Shown: positions 42,976 through 51,900 of the stretch, in pieces | Numbering within the stretch: the first letter of the stretch is position 1 | How the letters are laid out: each line of letters opens with the position of its first letter | NCBI GenBank assembly: GCA_910586835.1 | Contig: CAJUJU010000009.1 | Location: forward strand, 12,573 to 76,572 | DNA length: 64,000 bases | DNA from: an uncultured Acetatifactor sp. | GTDB lineage: Bacteria; Bacillota; Clostridia; Lachnospirales; Lachnospiraceae | Direction: 5' to 3' | Program-made: the position numbers and the translations under genes | The notes under the pieces: generated by a model | Database searches by the model: none | Seen by the model: only the letters and a program-made list of their open reading frames with translations | Told to the model about the DNA's origin: nothing

Positions 42976-44259
42976 TCATCTTCGCCGTTCCACCCGCTTC
43001 AGCTTCCGTCCTTCCTCCCGGCAGTACGGCGCAAAGGTGACCTTCGGCAGCAGCAGCCCCCTGTCCTCCGCAAGCTTTTCCAATTCCAGCAGCACCAGCG
43101 ACTGCTCTTCCCCGTCAAAGTCGGCATACACCACAATACTCCGGTCGGGACACTGCACAATCCGATATTCCGCAGACCGTCTTTCCCTTCCCTCCCCGGC
43201 AAACAGAACACAGCGCCGCAGAAAGTCCGGAAAAATCATTTTTTCCTCCCCCCGGCTGTTTTGGAAGGAAAACAGATCGTCCTCCCGCCCCTCGATCTTC
43301 TCCAGCGCCAGACAGGGACTCCCGCAGCCGCAGGGATGCTCTCTTTCCACCAGGATATCGTTGAGCCGATAGCGGATAATGGGCTGTGCCTTTCTCTCGA
43401 AATCCGTCACAATGGGGACAAAACGTCTCTGATCCAGATACTCTCTCCCAATATGTACAATATCCTCATTCAAATGCAGGGTTCCGCGGGAGCAGGTGGT
43501 GGCCAGACATCCCTCCGTGCACTGATAAACCTGATGGATTACCTCTCTCCCGAACACCCTCTTCAGGTATTCCTCGTCCTCCTTCTCCAGCACCTCCGCC
43601 ACGGAGATGATAATCCGGGGACAAATATCCAGACCGCCCCGCTCCTTCTCCCCGGCCAGCAGAAGAAGCAGGGAGGGCTGTCCCGCCAGAATATCCGGCT
43701 TCAGCGCCTCCAGTCTTTTCCTGTGCTCCTCAAAGTCCCTGTAAATATCAAAGAAATGGAACCGGATGTTCCGGGAGCTCACCGCCTGATACAGGTTGCT
43801 GTCAGCCCGCAGAAAGAAGGCGATATCATAATTTCCCAGGATACTCCCCGGCAGAAACTTAGCCAGAATATAGCCGGCCCAGCGGTTCTTCTCCCTGTCG
43901 GACACCAGAAAGATTCCCCTCCGGCCCGAGGTGCCCGAACTCAAGCCCACGGTGACTCCCCGCAGCTTCGGGGCGAAATCTCTCTCCCGCTCCGCCCTGA
44001 TCGCAAAGGCCTCCGCCTCCTGCCGGCCCAGGCCCACCGTGTTCAGCCGGTCAAAGTGCTCCATCATAAACGCCTTATCTGCCGCTGGGCAGGCTTCCAG
44101 CGTCTCCTTCCCCAGGTAGAGCTCTGAACGGGACGCCACACAGCGCAGGTGCTTTTTCAGCTTTCGCTCCTGCCAGCGCTCCAGCCGCCGCCTGTCCCGC
44201 GGGAGACGGCGATATTTGTAATACAGATAATACTTCAGAACCTCCAGCCGGTCATTCAC
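42976..44259 (-). CDS. F390-synthetase-like adenylate-forming enzyme
   Basis: A 427-residue member of the PaaK/coenzyme F390 synthetase-related branch of AMP-forming ligases. The phosphate-binding loop is SSGTSGRRG (107-115). Further features are YQCTEGCLATTC, where the adenine-binding A5-type motif lies, and VTDFERKAQPIIRYRLNDIL, the A7-type Asp/Arg region, then CGCGSPCLALEKIEGREDD. This organism shows no F420 genes here, so an acyl or hydroxy-acid activating role fits better, as OleC does with beta-hydroxy acids. It overlaps the fusion gene by 8 bases and belongs to the MerR-headed operon. Confidence 0.82.
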   Translation of the reverse strand: MNDRLEVLKYYLYYKYRRLPRDRRRLERWQERKLKKHLRCVASRSELYLGKETLEACPAADKAFMMEHFDRLNTVGLGRQEAEAFAIRAERERDFAPKLRGVTVGLSSGTSGRRGIFLVSDREKNRWAGYILAKFLPGSILGNYDIAFFLRADSNLYQAVSSRNIRFHFFDIYRDFEEHRKRLEALKPDILAGQPSLLLLLAGEKERGGLDICPRIIISVAEVLEKEDEEYLKRVFGREVIHQVYQCTEGCLATTCSRGTLHLNEDIVHIGREYLDQRRFVPIVTDFERKAQPIIRYRLNDILVEREHPCGCGSPCLALEKIEGREDDLFSFQNSRGEEKMIFPDFLRRCVLFAGEGRERRSAEYRIVQCPDRSIVVYADFDGEEQSLVLLELEKLAEDRGLLLPKVTFAPYCREEGRKLKRVERRR

Positions 44260-46189
44260 GAGCCTTCCCCCTTTCCCTTTGATGGGAAAACACCACTCTG
44301 ATCTCCGGATGCTCCCGCTTCAGGCGGCAGATGCGTCTCAGCGTATCCCGATAGGCGCCGAAATCCTTCTGAAGTAACCGGGGCAGCAGCCGCATACGGG
44401 GAACCGCCCCTGCCAAATCGCCGCCCCAGCAGGCATCCGCCGCCAGAAAGAGACTCACATCCGGAATCCACAGCCCCAGCTGTCCCCTGCAGTGCCCGTC
44501 CAGCACCACCCCATAGATACTGCCGTCCCCGAACAGATCATACACCCTCTCAAAATACCTGCAAAGAAAATGATTCTCCGACAGGTTTTCCGGCTGCCGC
44601 TCCGTCCGGATACACCCCTTTGGAGGCATCAGGCTCCGGCACATAAGATCCCGGATCCTATGCCCGTGAAAAGCCTCCAGCACCTCCCCCGTGGCCACCA
44701 GTTCCACGCCGGAAAGCCGCGAAAGCCCTCCCACATGATCCGGGTGGGCATGGGACAAAATTACCTTTCTCACGCTCTTTGGTGAAATGCCGTCCTTTTT
44801 CAGCCTGGCCGCAATCGTCTCCTCCCGCCCAAGACGCACCGGATTGATCAGACGGTACAGCCCCAGGAAGAGCCCGCCCCGGAAAACTTCCTCCGAGTAA
44901 CCCGTGTCATACAGAATGTTCCCCATCTCTTTGTGTCTGATCAGCGCCGCTCTCGCCGGAAACTCCCGCTTTTCCCGGGGCATTCCCTGAAAGGCGATGC
45001 TCAGATCATTGACGCAGGAACCACAGCGGTAAAGTTTCACCTCCGTCACCTTGCCGGGGCGCGTGAGGACATCCTGTCCCTTCCCCGCAGCGTCTTTCTC
45101 TGTGAGATTCCCGTTCCCTCCGCCGTGGTCTTTCCTCTCCTGCTGCCCCCGCCACCAGAGGCCGTATTCCCGGATGGATTCCTCCAGCGTCTTTTCCGGC
45201 CGATATCCCAATATTTTCCCCGCCCGCCGGATATCCATGGTCTGCGCATGCCCCAGGGTACAGACCGTATAGCGGGTGAGGGGCGGCTCCCCCGAAAGCC
45301 CAAGGATACCGTACACCTTTTCCAGCACTCCGGCTGCGCCGTACACCAGCCCGAAGGGAAGTCTTCTGTAATGAGGCCGCTCTCCGATGGCCTTCAGAAA
45401 CCGTTCCAGAAGCACGCGAAACTCCGTGGGCTCCCCGTTGGTGATATTGAACACTCCGCCCGAAGCCCCTTTGGCCGTCAGCGCCAGCTCGCAGGCCAGC
45501 GCTGCGTTCTCCACACCTGTCAGATCTACCAGATTGTGTCCCCCGTTAAAGAGCGGGATCCCCACCCCCTGATTGGCCCGCAGCAGCCTGGGCACCAGAC
45601 TGGTATCCCCCGGGCCGATCAGCCCCCTGGGCCGCAGAATTACGGTCTCCAGCCCCTTTCGGTTCCACCAGCGGATCCGTTCCTCCGCCATCAGTTTGGA
45701 TCGAATATAGTAATTCAGCTCGTTCCTTTCGGGAGCATCCTCCTCCCGGATCTCATACCGATCCTCCCTGCAGGTATAAATGCTGGGAGATGAGAGATAC
45801 ACCAGACGCCGGACACCGTATTCCCGGCACAGCCGGGCAATCAGATCCGTCCCTGCCACGTTGGTTCGGTAAAAGTCCTCCCACTTTCCCCACACGGAGG
45901 ACAGAGCACCCGCGTGGATCACATAATCCGCCTCCTTCAAATAGCAGGCACAGCTTTCCCGCCTGGTGAAATCCCCCGGACAAAACACGGCCCCGTACGC
46001 CTCCAGACGTCTTCCCCTGTCCCGGTTCCTGCCCAGCGCAAGAACTCTGTATTTGCCCACCAGCCGCCGCACCAGATATTCCCCCAGAAATCCTGTGGCC
46101 CCGGTCACAAGCACCGTTTCGGGCTGTGGGGATTGCCCTGCCCTGGCCTCTTTCCTGCTGACCTCTTTCCTGCTGACCTCTTCCCTCAT
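44252..46189 (-). CDS. OleD-like reductase fused to MBL-fold hydrolase
   Basis: A 645-residue fusion. Residues about 24-345 form an extended short-chain dehydrogenase of the 3-beta-HSD/OleD type: TGATGFLGEYLV nucleotide loop, SSVWGKWEDFYRTNVAGT, LVYLSSPSIYT, catalytic YxxxK at Y161/K165, and LRPRGLIGPGDTSLVPRLL. A hydrophilic linker (about 346-380) leads to a metallo-beta-lactamase-fold domain (about 385-640) with HAHPDH (480-485), VLDGHCRGQLGLW and FLAADACWGGD as metal ligands, and a final FSHQR. The first codons encode a repeated EVSRK. ATG follows AAAGGAGAAGGG. The domains would act in sequence on one product. Confidence 0.83.
   Translation of the reverse strand: MREEVSRKEVSRKEARAGQSPQPETVLVTGATGFLGEYLVRRLVGKYRVLALGRNRDRGRRLEAYGAVFCPGDFTRRESCACYLKEADYVIHAGALSSVWGKWEDFYRTNVAGTDLIARLCREYGVRRLVYLSSPSIYTCREDRYEIREEDAPERNELNYYIRSKLMAEERIRWWNRKGLETVILRPRGLIGPGDTSLVPRLLRANQGVGIPLFNGGHNLVDLTGVENAALACELALTAKGASGGVFNITNGEPTEFRVLLERFLKAIGERPHYRRLPFGLVYGAAGVLEKVYGILGLSGEPPLTRYTVCTLGHAQTMDIRRAGKILGYRPEKTLEESIREYGLWWRGQQERKDHGGGNGNLTEKDAAGKGQDVLTRPGKVTEVKLYRCGSCVNDLSIAFQGMPREKREFPARAALIRHKEMGNILYDTGYSEEVFRGGLFLGLYRLINPVRLGREETIAARLKKDGISPKSVRKVILSHAHPDHVGGLSRLSGVELVATGEVLEAFHGHRIRDLMCRSLMPPKGCIRTERQPENLSENHFLCRYFERVYDLFGDGSIYGVVLDGHCRGQLGLWIPDVSLFLAADACWGGDLAGAVPRMRLLPRLLQKDFGAYRDTLRRICRLKREHPEIRVVFSHQRERGKARE
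46151..46180. repeat. 15-bp tandem repeat in coding start
   Basis: Two perfect head-to-tail copies of TTTCCTGCTGACCTC (plus strand) encode EVSRK-EVSRK near the start of the reductase-MBL fusion. Copy number could vary without changing the frame. Confidence 0.8.
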
Positions 46190-46220
46190 CCCTTCTCCTT
46201 TCTTTGCCCCTTTTTGTCTT

Positions 46221-47423
46221 TCAGAAGCGCTCGCCTCTATCTGAAAAGACTGAAATCATCTGCCGCCGCTTTTTTTCATCCCAGTGTTTTTTCAGTTCCA
46301 TACAGGCGCGCACTTCCTGCAGCAGCCTGTCCGGATCCCGGAGGATTCTGCCAAAGCCCAACCGCTCAAACTGCCTTGCGTTCAGAAGCTGTTCTCCCTG
46401 CTGAGGGCACATCAGGCAGGGAACCCCGAAATACAATGCCTCATGGATGCTGTTCACACCGCCCGCCGTGAGGAAGAGCGAGGCATGGGCAAGCACCTCA
46501 TTCTGGTTCACAAAGGGACGCACAATGAAATTTTCCGGAAAGGAGCTTTCCGTGAAAGCTTCCCCCTCCCGGATCAAAACCACCCGCCACTCCTCTTTCC
46601 CGCCCAATTGCTCTGTCACGGTACGAAAAAGTTTCTCATCCCGGTTAAAAATCGTCCCAAGGGAAATATAGAGATATGGCCGGCGGGGAAGCAGGAAATC
46701 ATTGCGTTCCGTCACAGTTCTCCGAACGGACAGAGGCCCCAGGAAACGGTAATTTGGCCCGAAAGCCCGGCCCCCCGGCTGAAACAGCCGGGAATACCCG
46801 CAGAGATTGCAGTCTCCCCTGTTCATCAGAACCGGCAAAAGCCCCAGCTGCCTCGCGCCGTATCTCCTTTTCAGGCGGCAGGCGTACCCAAACGCCCGGG
46901 GAAGCTCGCCCAAATACCGGAAAAAGCCTGCGGAAAACCCGGGCATATATGCGCCCAGCCCCTTTCTCCAGGGACTTGCGGGCAGCAGCCGTCCCCTTTC
47001 GGGCCTGCTCCAGGTCCAGTCCACGGCGGCAATGCTGTAGAAACTGGCCCCCGGCACGGAAAGCTGTTTGCCGATAAGTCTTCCCCACAGAGCAAGCGAC
47101 TCAAAAATCACCCCGCAGGGACGCTCTCTCCCGGCCTGCGTCAAAAGCTCCGGCAGCATATCCCAGGTATACTGCAGAATCAGGCGGTACAGTTTCGGCA
47201 GCTTTTCCCCGTCCGTCAGCTCCAGCGTCCTTTCGTCCACCGGATAGGGACGGTACTCACAGCCGTTGGCCTCGATGATCTCCCGGAAGGAATCCGTGGA
47301 GTAATAGATCACCCGGAACCCCGCTTCCGCCAGCCTGCCCGCCAGATAGAGATTGGAGAAGGTATGCCCGCAGGCGGGAATCCCGTAAAAAAGCACTGCC
47401 TTTTTATTTTTCTCCACCTTCAC
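46221..47423 (-). CDS. MGT-type glycosyltransferase
   Basis: A 400-residue GT-B enzyme of the UDP-glycosyltransferase/macrolide glycosyltransferase family (GT1). The N-terminal acceptor domain begins AVLFYGIPACGHTFSNLYLAGRLAEAGF. The donor domain has PYLYISLGTIFNR, FIVRPFVNQNEVLAHASLFLTAGGVNSIHEAL and GVPCLMCPQQGEQLLNARQFERLGFG, the sugar-nucleotide signature. Relatives glucosylate macrolides, sterols and hydroxy-lipids. The GTG start overlaps merR by 20 bases, so it is coupled to the regulator. In this operon it would decorate the condensation product. Confidence 0.88.
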   Translation of the reverse strand: MKVEKNKKAVLFYGIPACGHTFSNLYLAGRLAEAGFRVIYYSTDSFREIIEANGCEYRPYPVDERTLELTDGEKLPKLYRLILQYTWDMLPELLTQAGRERPCGVIFESLALWGRLIGKQLSVPGASFYSIAAVDWTWSRPERGRLLPASPWRKGLGAYMPGFSAGFFRYLGELPRAFGYACRLKRRYGARQLGLLPVLMNRGDCNLCGYSRLFQPGGRAFGPNYRFLGPLSVRRTVTERNDFLLPRRPYLYISLGTIFNRDEKLFRTVTEQLGGKEEWRVVLIREGEAFTESSFPENFIVRPFVNQNEVLAHASLFLTAGGVNSIHEALYFGVPCLMCPQQGEQLLNARQFERLGFGRILRDPDRLLQEVRACMELKKHWDEKKRRQMISVFSDRGERF

Positions 47424-48225
47424 ACCCCACCGTAATCATCGTGATATAATCCTCCCGTCTTTGCACCGACATCTCATTGAGCCCTTCCTCATAGGCAAAT
47501 CCCGACAGCCGCAGCCCCTTTCTCTCTGCGTGGGAGCGAATCATCCCGTATACCTCCCGCAGCTTGTCCCAGCCTCCGATACAGAAGGTTCTCAGATAGG
47601 TTCCCCCCGGCCTCACCTCGTCGTACTCCCCTGCCTCCCCTCCGCCATAGGAAAAAAAGCAGTCGTAGCTGTCATACTCTCCCGCACAGATATGTTCCGT
47701 GGAAATCCGGCTCCCAAAGCTGTCGTAGAGTCCGAACATGGCCTTCAGCCTGGCGGAAAAGTCCGCAGCCACCACAAAATCGCCGTCGTCATAAGCTCCG
47801 GTGATGGGTCCGCTGAGCAGAAGGCGGCTCTCCGGAAGCGTGATGAAATCTATTTCTCCGTGCCTGGCCGCCGCCCCCAGCGCCAGCTTGTCCGATTTTT
47901 GCTCCAGAAAATCCTTCGCCTTCAAAAGCTCCCCGATGGATCTGTCAATCAGTTCCTTCTTCTCCAGGATCAGCTCCGCCAGAGAAGCGCCGGAGGGACT
48001 CTTCTGATAGCGCAGGATCTCCTCGATTGACATCCCCACTTTCCGAAGCGTCAGAATCAGCTCCAGCTGAACCGTCTGAAAACAAGTGTAATAGCGGTAT
48101 CCGTTTTCCTCCCTGTATTCCGGGGAAAACAGGCCGATCTCGTCGTAATAATGCAGCGTGCGCTTGTTGATTCCGTTCAGCCTGGCAAACTGCCCCGTGG
48201 AATATAAGAATTTTTTATTTTTCAT
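47404..48225 (-). CDS. MerR-family regulator with effector domain
   Basis: A 273-residue regulator. The N-terminal winged helix (about 1-75) has FLYSTGQFARLNGINKRTLHYYDEIGLFSPEYREENGYRYY, followed by a helical linker and a GyrI/BmrR-like effector-binding domain (about 120-273, ending DYITMITVGCE). The ATG at 48225 has GGGG 7 bases upstream; an upstream extension is not conserved-looking and crosses the promoter. It overlaps the glycosyltransferase gene and faces the ABC exporter pair across a MerR-type promoter. It probably senses a hydrophobic ligand. Confidence 0.9.
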   Translation of the reverse strand: MKNKKFLYSTGQFARLNGINKRTLHYYDEIGLFSPEYREENGYRYYTCFQTVQLELILTLRKVGMSIEEILRYQKSPSGASLAELILEKKELIDRSIGELLKAKDFLEQKSDKLALGAAARHGEIDFITLPESRLLLSGPITGAYDDGDFVVAADFSARLKAMFGLYDSFGSRISTEHICAGEYDSYDCFFSYGGGEAGEYDEVRPGGTYLRTFCIGGWDKLREVYGMIRSHAERKGLRLSGFAYEEGLNEMSVQRREDYITMITVGCEGGEK

Positions 48226-48236
48226 CTCCTGGCCCC

Positions 48237-48267
48237 TTGACATTACAGTTACTGTACAGTCTATGAT
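48237..48267 (+). promoter_or_regulatory. MerR-type promoter with central dyad
   Basis: A perfect TTGACA (48237-48242), a 19-base spacer, then TATGAT (48262-48267). The spacer holds the perfect dyad TACAG-TTA-CTGTA (48244-48256). The over-long spacer with a dyad between the hexamers is the defining arrangement of MerR-activated promoters. It drives the ABC exporter genes and should also affect the divergent merR operon. Confidence 0.8.
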
Positions 48268-48314
48268 AGCACAGGTAAGGAGAAAAAACAATCGTACAGG
48301 AGGAATAAGCACCC

Positions 48315-50039
48315 ATGAAAACAATTTTCTCAAGAATAAAACTGAAGGGAAGTCACATCCTGCTGTTGTCCGCTCTGATCCTGGCGTCCGCGGTGGCGGA
48401 GATGATGCTCCCCTCCCTGTTGGCACAGATGATCAACGACGGCGTGGCCCATTCTGCAAACGGTTCGATTCTGACACTGGCCGCCGTCATGGCCGGAATC
48501 ACGGCGCTGGCCTGTACCGTCAGCTTTTTGTCGGTTCGGATTGCCTCCCGCATCTCCACCGACTTTTCCGCCAGACTCCGGGAGGAAGTCTTCACGAAAG
48601 TGCAGAGCTTTTCCGCCGCAGAGCTGGATCGCTTCGGCACCGCCAGCCTGGTCACCAGAAGCACCTCGGACATCGCCAACGTGCAGAATTTCCTCACCAT
48701 GCTCCTGCGCATCGGCATCCTCGCCCCCATGATGGCCGTGGCAGGGCTGGTCTTCTCTGCGGCCACCGGAGGACAGGTCAGCTCCGTGCTGAATGTGGCC
48801 ATTCCAGTGCTGCTCCTCGGATGCGGCGTAATCGTTCTGCTGGCCTCCCGTTACTCCGTGCTGCTGCGGAAAAAACTGGATAAACTCAATCAGCTCTTTC
48901 TGGAATCCCTGGAGGGTGTCCGCGTGATCCGGGCATTCAACAGACAGACGGCGGAAAGCCGCCGCTTTGACGGTGCAAACGCCGATTATACCTCCACGGC
49001 AATGCGCTCAGGGCGGATCACAAGCCTGCTGATGCCCGTGATCAATGTGATCTTCGGCGTAACCACCGCCGCGGTTCTGGGGCTGGGCGCCCACTATGTG
49101 GAAACCGGCGCCATGGAGGTCGGCTCCCTGGTGGCAAACAGCCAGTACATCAGCATGGTTCTTATGTCCGTGATGATGCTTGCCCTGGTCATCATGATGT
49201 TCCCTACTGCCTATGCCTGCGCCGGCCGCATTGCCCAGGTGCTGGAGACAGACAGCTGCATTCGGGACGGCAGCTTTCCCGCAAAGAATCGTCCTCTTCG
49301 CTCCACGGTGGAATTCCGGCATGTGACCTTCTCCTACCCGGGCGCCCAGGAGCCGGTGCTGAAGGACATCAGCTTTGAGGCGCATCCCGGGGAAGTCACC
49401 GCCATCATCGGCGGCACAGGCCGGGGAAAATCCAGCATCCTGAAGCTGATTCCCCGACTCTATGACCCCCTGTTCGGGGAGGTTCTGATCGACGGAATCG
49501 ACGCAAAGGAGTACACGGTGAACGAGCTTCGCTCCCTGATCGGATATGTCCCCCAGAAAAACATCCTGTTTTCGGGTGATATCGCCTCCAATCTGAATTT
49601 CGGAAACCAATTCGGAACAGAACAGGAATGGTCGGAAGCCACGCGGATTGCCTGTGCCGAGGAATTCATTCTGAAAAAAGCCGATACATATCACGCCCCC
49701 ATCGCCCAGGGCGGCACAAACCTGTCCGGCGGCCAGCGCCAACGCATGGCCATCGCCCGGGCCATTATGAAAAAACCGGAGATCTATCTGTTTGACGACA
49801 GCTTTTCTGCTCTGGATATGAAGACTGATCAGAAGCTGCGCAAAAACCTGAAGGCCGCAATGGGTGATGCCACGGTGATCATGGTGGCCCAGCGGATCAG
49901 CACCGTTCTGGACGCGGATCGCATTCTGGTGGTGGACGACGGAACCATCGTCGGACAGGGCACGCATACGGAGCTTATGGCAACCTGTCCCCTCTATCGG
50001 GAAATCGCACAGATCCAGCTTGGAAAGGAGGCAATCTGA
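48315..50039 (+). CDS. ABC exporter half, degenerate site (BmrC-like)
   Basis: A 574-residue half-transporter with six N-terminal transmembrane helices and a C-terminal nucleotide-binding domain. Walker A is GGTGRGKSS, the signature is NLSGGQRQRMAIARA, and Walker B is IYLFDDSFSALD, where the catalytic glutamate is replaced by Asp. This matches the degenerate half of heterodimeric exporters such as BmrC/BmrD and TM287/288. AGGAGG precedes the ATG. It is followed after one base by its partner. Confidence 0.92.
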   Translation: MKTIFSRIKLKGSHILLLSALILASAVAEMMLPSLLAQMINDGVAHSANGSILTLAAVMAGITALACTVSFLSVRIASRISTDFSARLREEVFTKVQSFSAAELDRFGTASLVTRSTSDIANVQNFLTMLLRIGILAPMMAVAGLVFSAATGGQVSSVLNVAIPVLLLGCGVIVLLASRYSVLLRKKLDKLNQLFLESLEGVRVIRAFNRQTAESRRFDGANADYTSTAMRSGRITSLLMPVINVIFGVTTAAVLGLGAHYVETGAMEVGSLVANSQYISMVLMSVMMLALVIMMFPTAYACAGRIAQVLETDSCIRDGSFPAKNRPLRSTVEFRHVTFSYPGAQEPVLKDISFEAHPGEVTAIIGGTGRGKSSILKLIPRLYDPLFGEVLIDGIDAKEYTVNELRSLIGYVPQKNILFSGDIASNLNFGNQFGTEQEWSEATRIACAEEFILKKADTYHAPIAQGGTNLSGGQRQRMAIARAIMKKPEIYLFDDSFSALDMKTDQKLRKNLKAAMGDATVIMVAQRISTVLDADRILVVDDGTIVGQGTHTELMATCPLYREIAQIQLGKEAI

Positions 50040-50040
50040 C

Positions 50041-51780
50041 ATGAAAAAGAATGTATTCTCACGACTTTTACAATACCTGAAAGCCTATCGGCTCCGCCTG
50101 TTTTTCGTCTTCTTGTTTGCCTCTGTGAGCACCGTCTTCACCGTCATGGCTCCCTTTGTCATCGGCAGGGTGACAACCACGCTGTTTGAGAGCCTTCTGG
50201 AGGGAAGCTTTTACTGGGACAGAATTCTCTGGCTGCTGGCATCCCTGATCTGTCTGTGGCTGGTATCCCAGTTCTTCTCGTTTCTGCAGGGCTTCCACAT
50301 GACAAAAATTACCGCCGGCGTCATGGGACAGCTGCGCAGCGACATCGACCGCAAAATGCACCGGCTGAAGCTGAGCTACTACGACGCCAACACCCACGGC
50401 GATATCTTAAGCATTATCACCAACGACGTGGATACCATCAACAATACAGTGAGCCAGAATCTCACCTCCATTGTCACACAGGTGATCACGGCGGTGGGAA
50501 TCCTGTTGATGATGTTATCCATCAGCCCGCCTCTGACTCTGATTCCGGTAATCATGGTTCCTCTTTCCCTGTTCTGTGCGGCAGGGGTGATGAAATCCGG
50601 CGGCAGACATTACGGCAGACAGCAGGAGCTTCTGGGACAGTTAAACGGCTACATTGAGGAACTGTACAACGGGCAGCAGGTGGTTCAGGCATTCTGCTGT
50701 CAGGAGCGGGCAAAGCATCGGTTCCACACCCTGAACGAGAGCCTGAAAGACAGCTCCTACCGGGCGGAAACCACCTCGGGCACAGTCAGTCCCGTCACCA
50801 CTCTGGTCAGCGATCTGGGTTATGTGATCTGTGCCGCCGTCGGCTGCCTCAAGGCCGTGAGCGGACTCATCACCGTCGGAAACGTACAGGCCATGCTGGA
50901 GTACACCCGCCGCTTTGCAGAGCCCTTTTCCTCGCTGGCAGGCATGGCGGGCAGCTTCGGGGCCGCCAAAGCCGCCGGAGACCGGATCTTTGCCCTGTTG
51001 GACGCGGAGGAGGAACCGCCCCGGACAGAGAACCCCATCCTTCCCGAAGACCGTTCCGGCAGCGTCACGTTTCGGAACGTCTCCTTCGGCTACACCCCCG
51101 ACCACATGCTGATGAAGGGTGTGGATCTGACAGTAAAACCCGGTCAGAAGGTGGCCATTGTAGGGCCCACCGGAGCGGGCAAGACCACTCTCATCAATCT
51201 GCTGATGCGCTTCTATGAGGTCAACGGCGGTTCCATCATCGTGGACGGAGCAGACATTCGGGACATGACCCGGGAAGAACTCCGCGGCAGATTCGGTATG
51301 GTTTTGCAGGACACCTGGCTCTTCGAGGGAACCATCGCGGAAAATCTCGGATATGCAAAGGATCATATGGAGCGGGACAAAATCGTCGCCGCCGCAAAAT
51401 CCGCCTGTGCCCACAGCTTTATCAAAACGCTGCCCGGCGGATACGATATGCTGCTGACAAAAGGAGCGGAAAATATTTCCCAGGGAGAACGTCAGCTCCT
51501 GACCATTGCCAGGGCCATCGCCTCCAACCCTGAGATCATGATCCTGGACGAGGCTACCAGCAATGTGGACACCCACACGGAAGTGCTGATTCAGCGGGCC
51601 ATGGCACGGCTCATGCAGGGACGCACCAGCTTTGTCATCGCCCACCGCCTTTCCACGATCCGGGATGCGGACATGATTCTGTATATGGAAGACGGCGATA
51701 TCAAGGAGGTGGGCAGTCACGATGAACTGATGAGCAGGGACGGAAAATATGCCGCTCTCTACAACAGCCAGTTTGCATAG
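50041..51780 (+). CDS. ABC exporter half, canonical Walker B (BmrD-like)
   Basis: A 579-residue partner half. Walker A is GPTGAGKTTLINL, Walker B is IMILDEATSNVDTHT with an intact catalytic glutamate, but the signature is degenerate (NISQGERQLLTIARA). Together the two halves make one consensus and one degenerate ATP site, as in heterodimeric multidrug exporters. The ATG at 50041 has AAAGGAGG upstream, 1 base after the stop of the other half. The pair is the likely export or self-protection arm of the neighbouring biosynthetic operon. Confidence 0.92.
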   Translation: MKKNVFSRLLQYLKAYRLRLFFVFLFASVSTVFTVMAPFVIGRVTTTLFESLLEGSFYWDRILWLLASLICLWLVSQFFSFLQGFHMTKITAGVMGQLRSDIDRKMHRLKLSYYDANTHGDILSIITNDVDTINNTVSQNLTSIVTQVITAVGILLMMLSISPPLTLIPVIMVPLSLFCAAGVMKSGGRHYGRQQELLGQLNGYIEELYNGQQVVQAFCCQERAKHRFHTLNESLKDSSYRAETTSGTVSPVTTLVSDLGYVICAAVGCLKAVSGLITVGNVQAMLEYTRRFAEPFSSLAGMAGSFGAAKAAGDRIFALLDAEEEPPRTENPILPEDRSGSVTFRNVSFGYTPDHMLMKGVDLTVKPGQKVAIVGPTGAGKTTLINLLMRFYEVNGGSIIVDGADIRDMTREELRGRFGMVLQDTWLFEGTIAENLGYAKDHMERDKIVAAAKSACAHSFIKTLPGGYDMLLTKGAENISQGERQLLTIARAIASNPEIMILDEATSNVDTHTEVLIQRAMARLMQGRTSFVIAHRLSTIRDADMILYMEDGDIKEVGSHDELMSRDGKYAALYNSQFA

Positions 51781-51806
51781 GCAGACACCCCATCTCACAA
51801 AAATGC

Positions 51807-51858
51807 GAAAAGAGCCGGTGCGGGAGCATCTCACATGCCCCTGCACCGGCTCTTTCCA
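51807..51858. terminator. Bidirectional terminator after ABC pair
   Basis: AAAGAGCCGGTGC and GCACCGGCTCTTT (51809-51821 and 51843-51855) form a 13-bp perfect stem. T-rich sequence follows on both strands. It serves the ABC operon and the convergent DUF2200 gene. Confidence 0.8.
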
Positions 51859-51900
51859 TGTCTGTCAATCACGCCCCGTCAGTCCCTCTGTCCGGCAGCG

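Noticed and set aside
41971..44127. Plus-strand frame of about 718 codons over the ketoacyl synthase and adenylating genes
   Set aside because: It is a shadow of the two conserved enzymes, with no domain, ribosome site or plausible promoter of its own.
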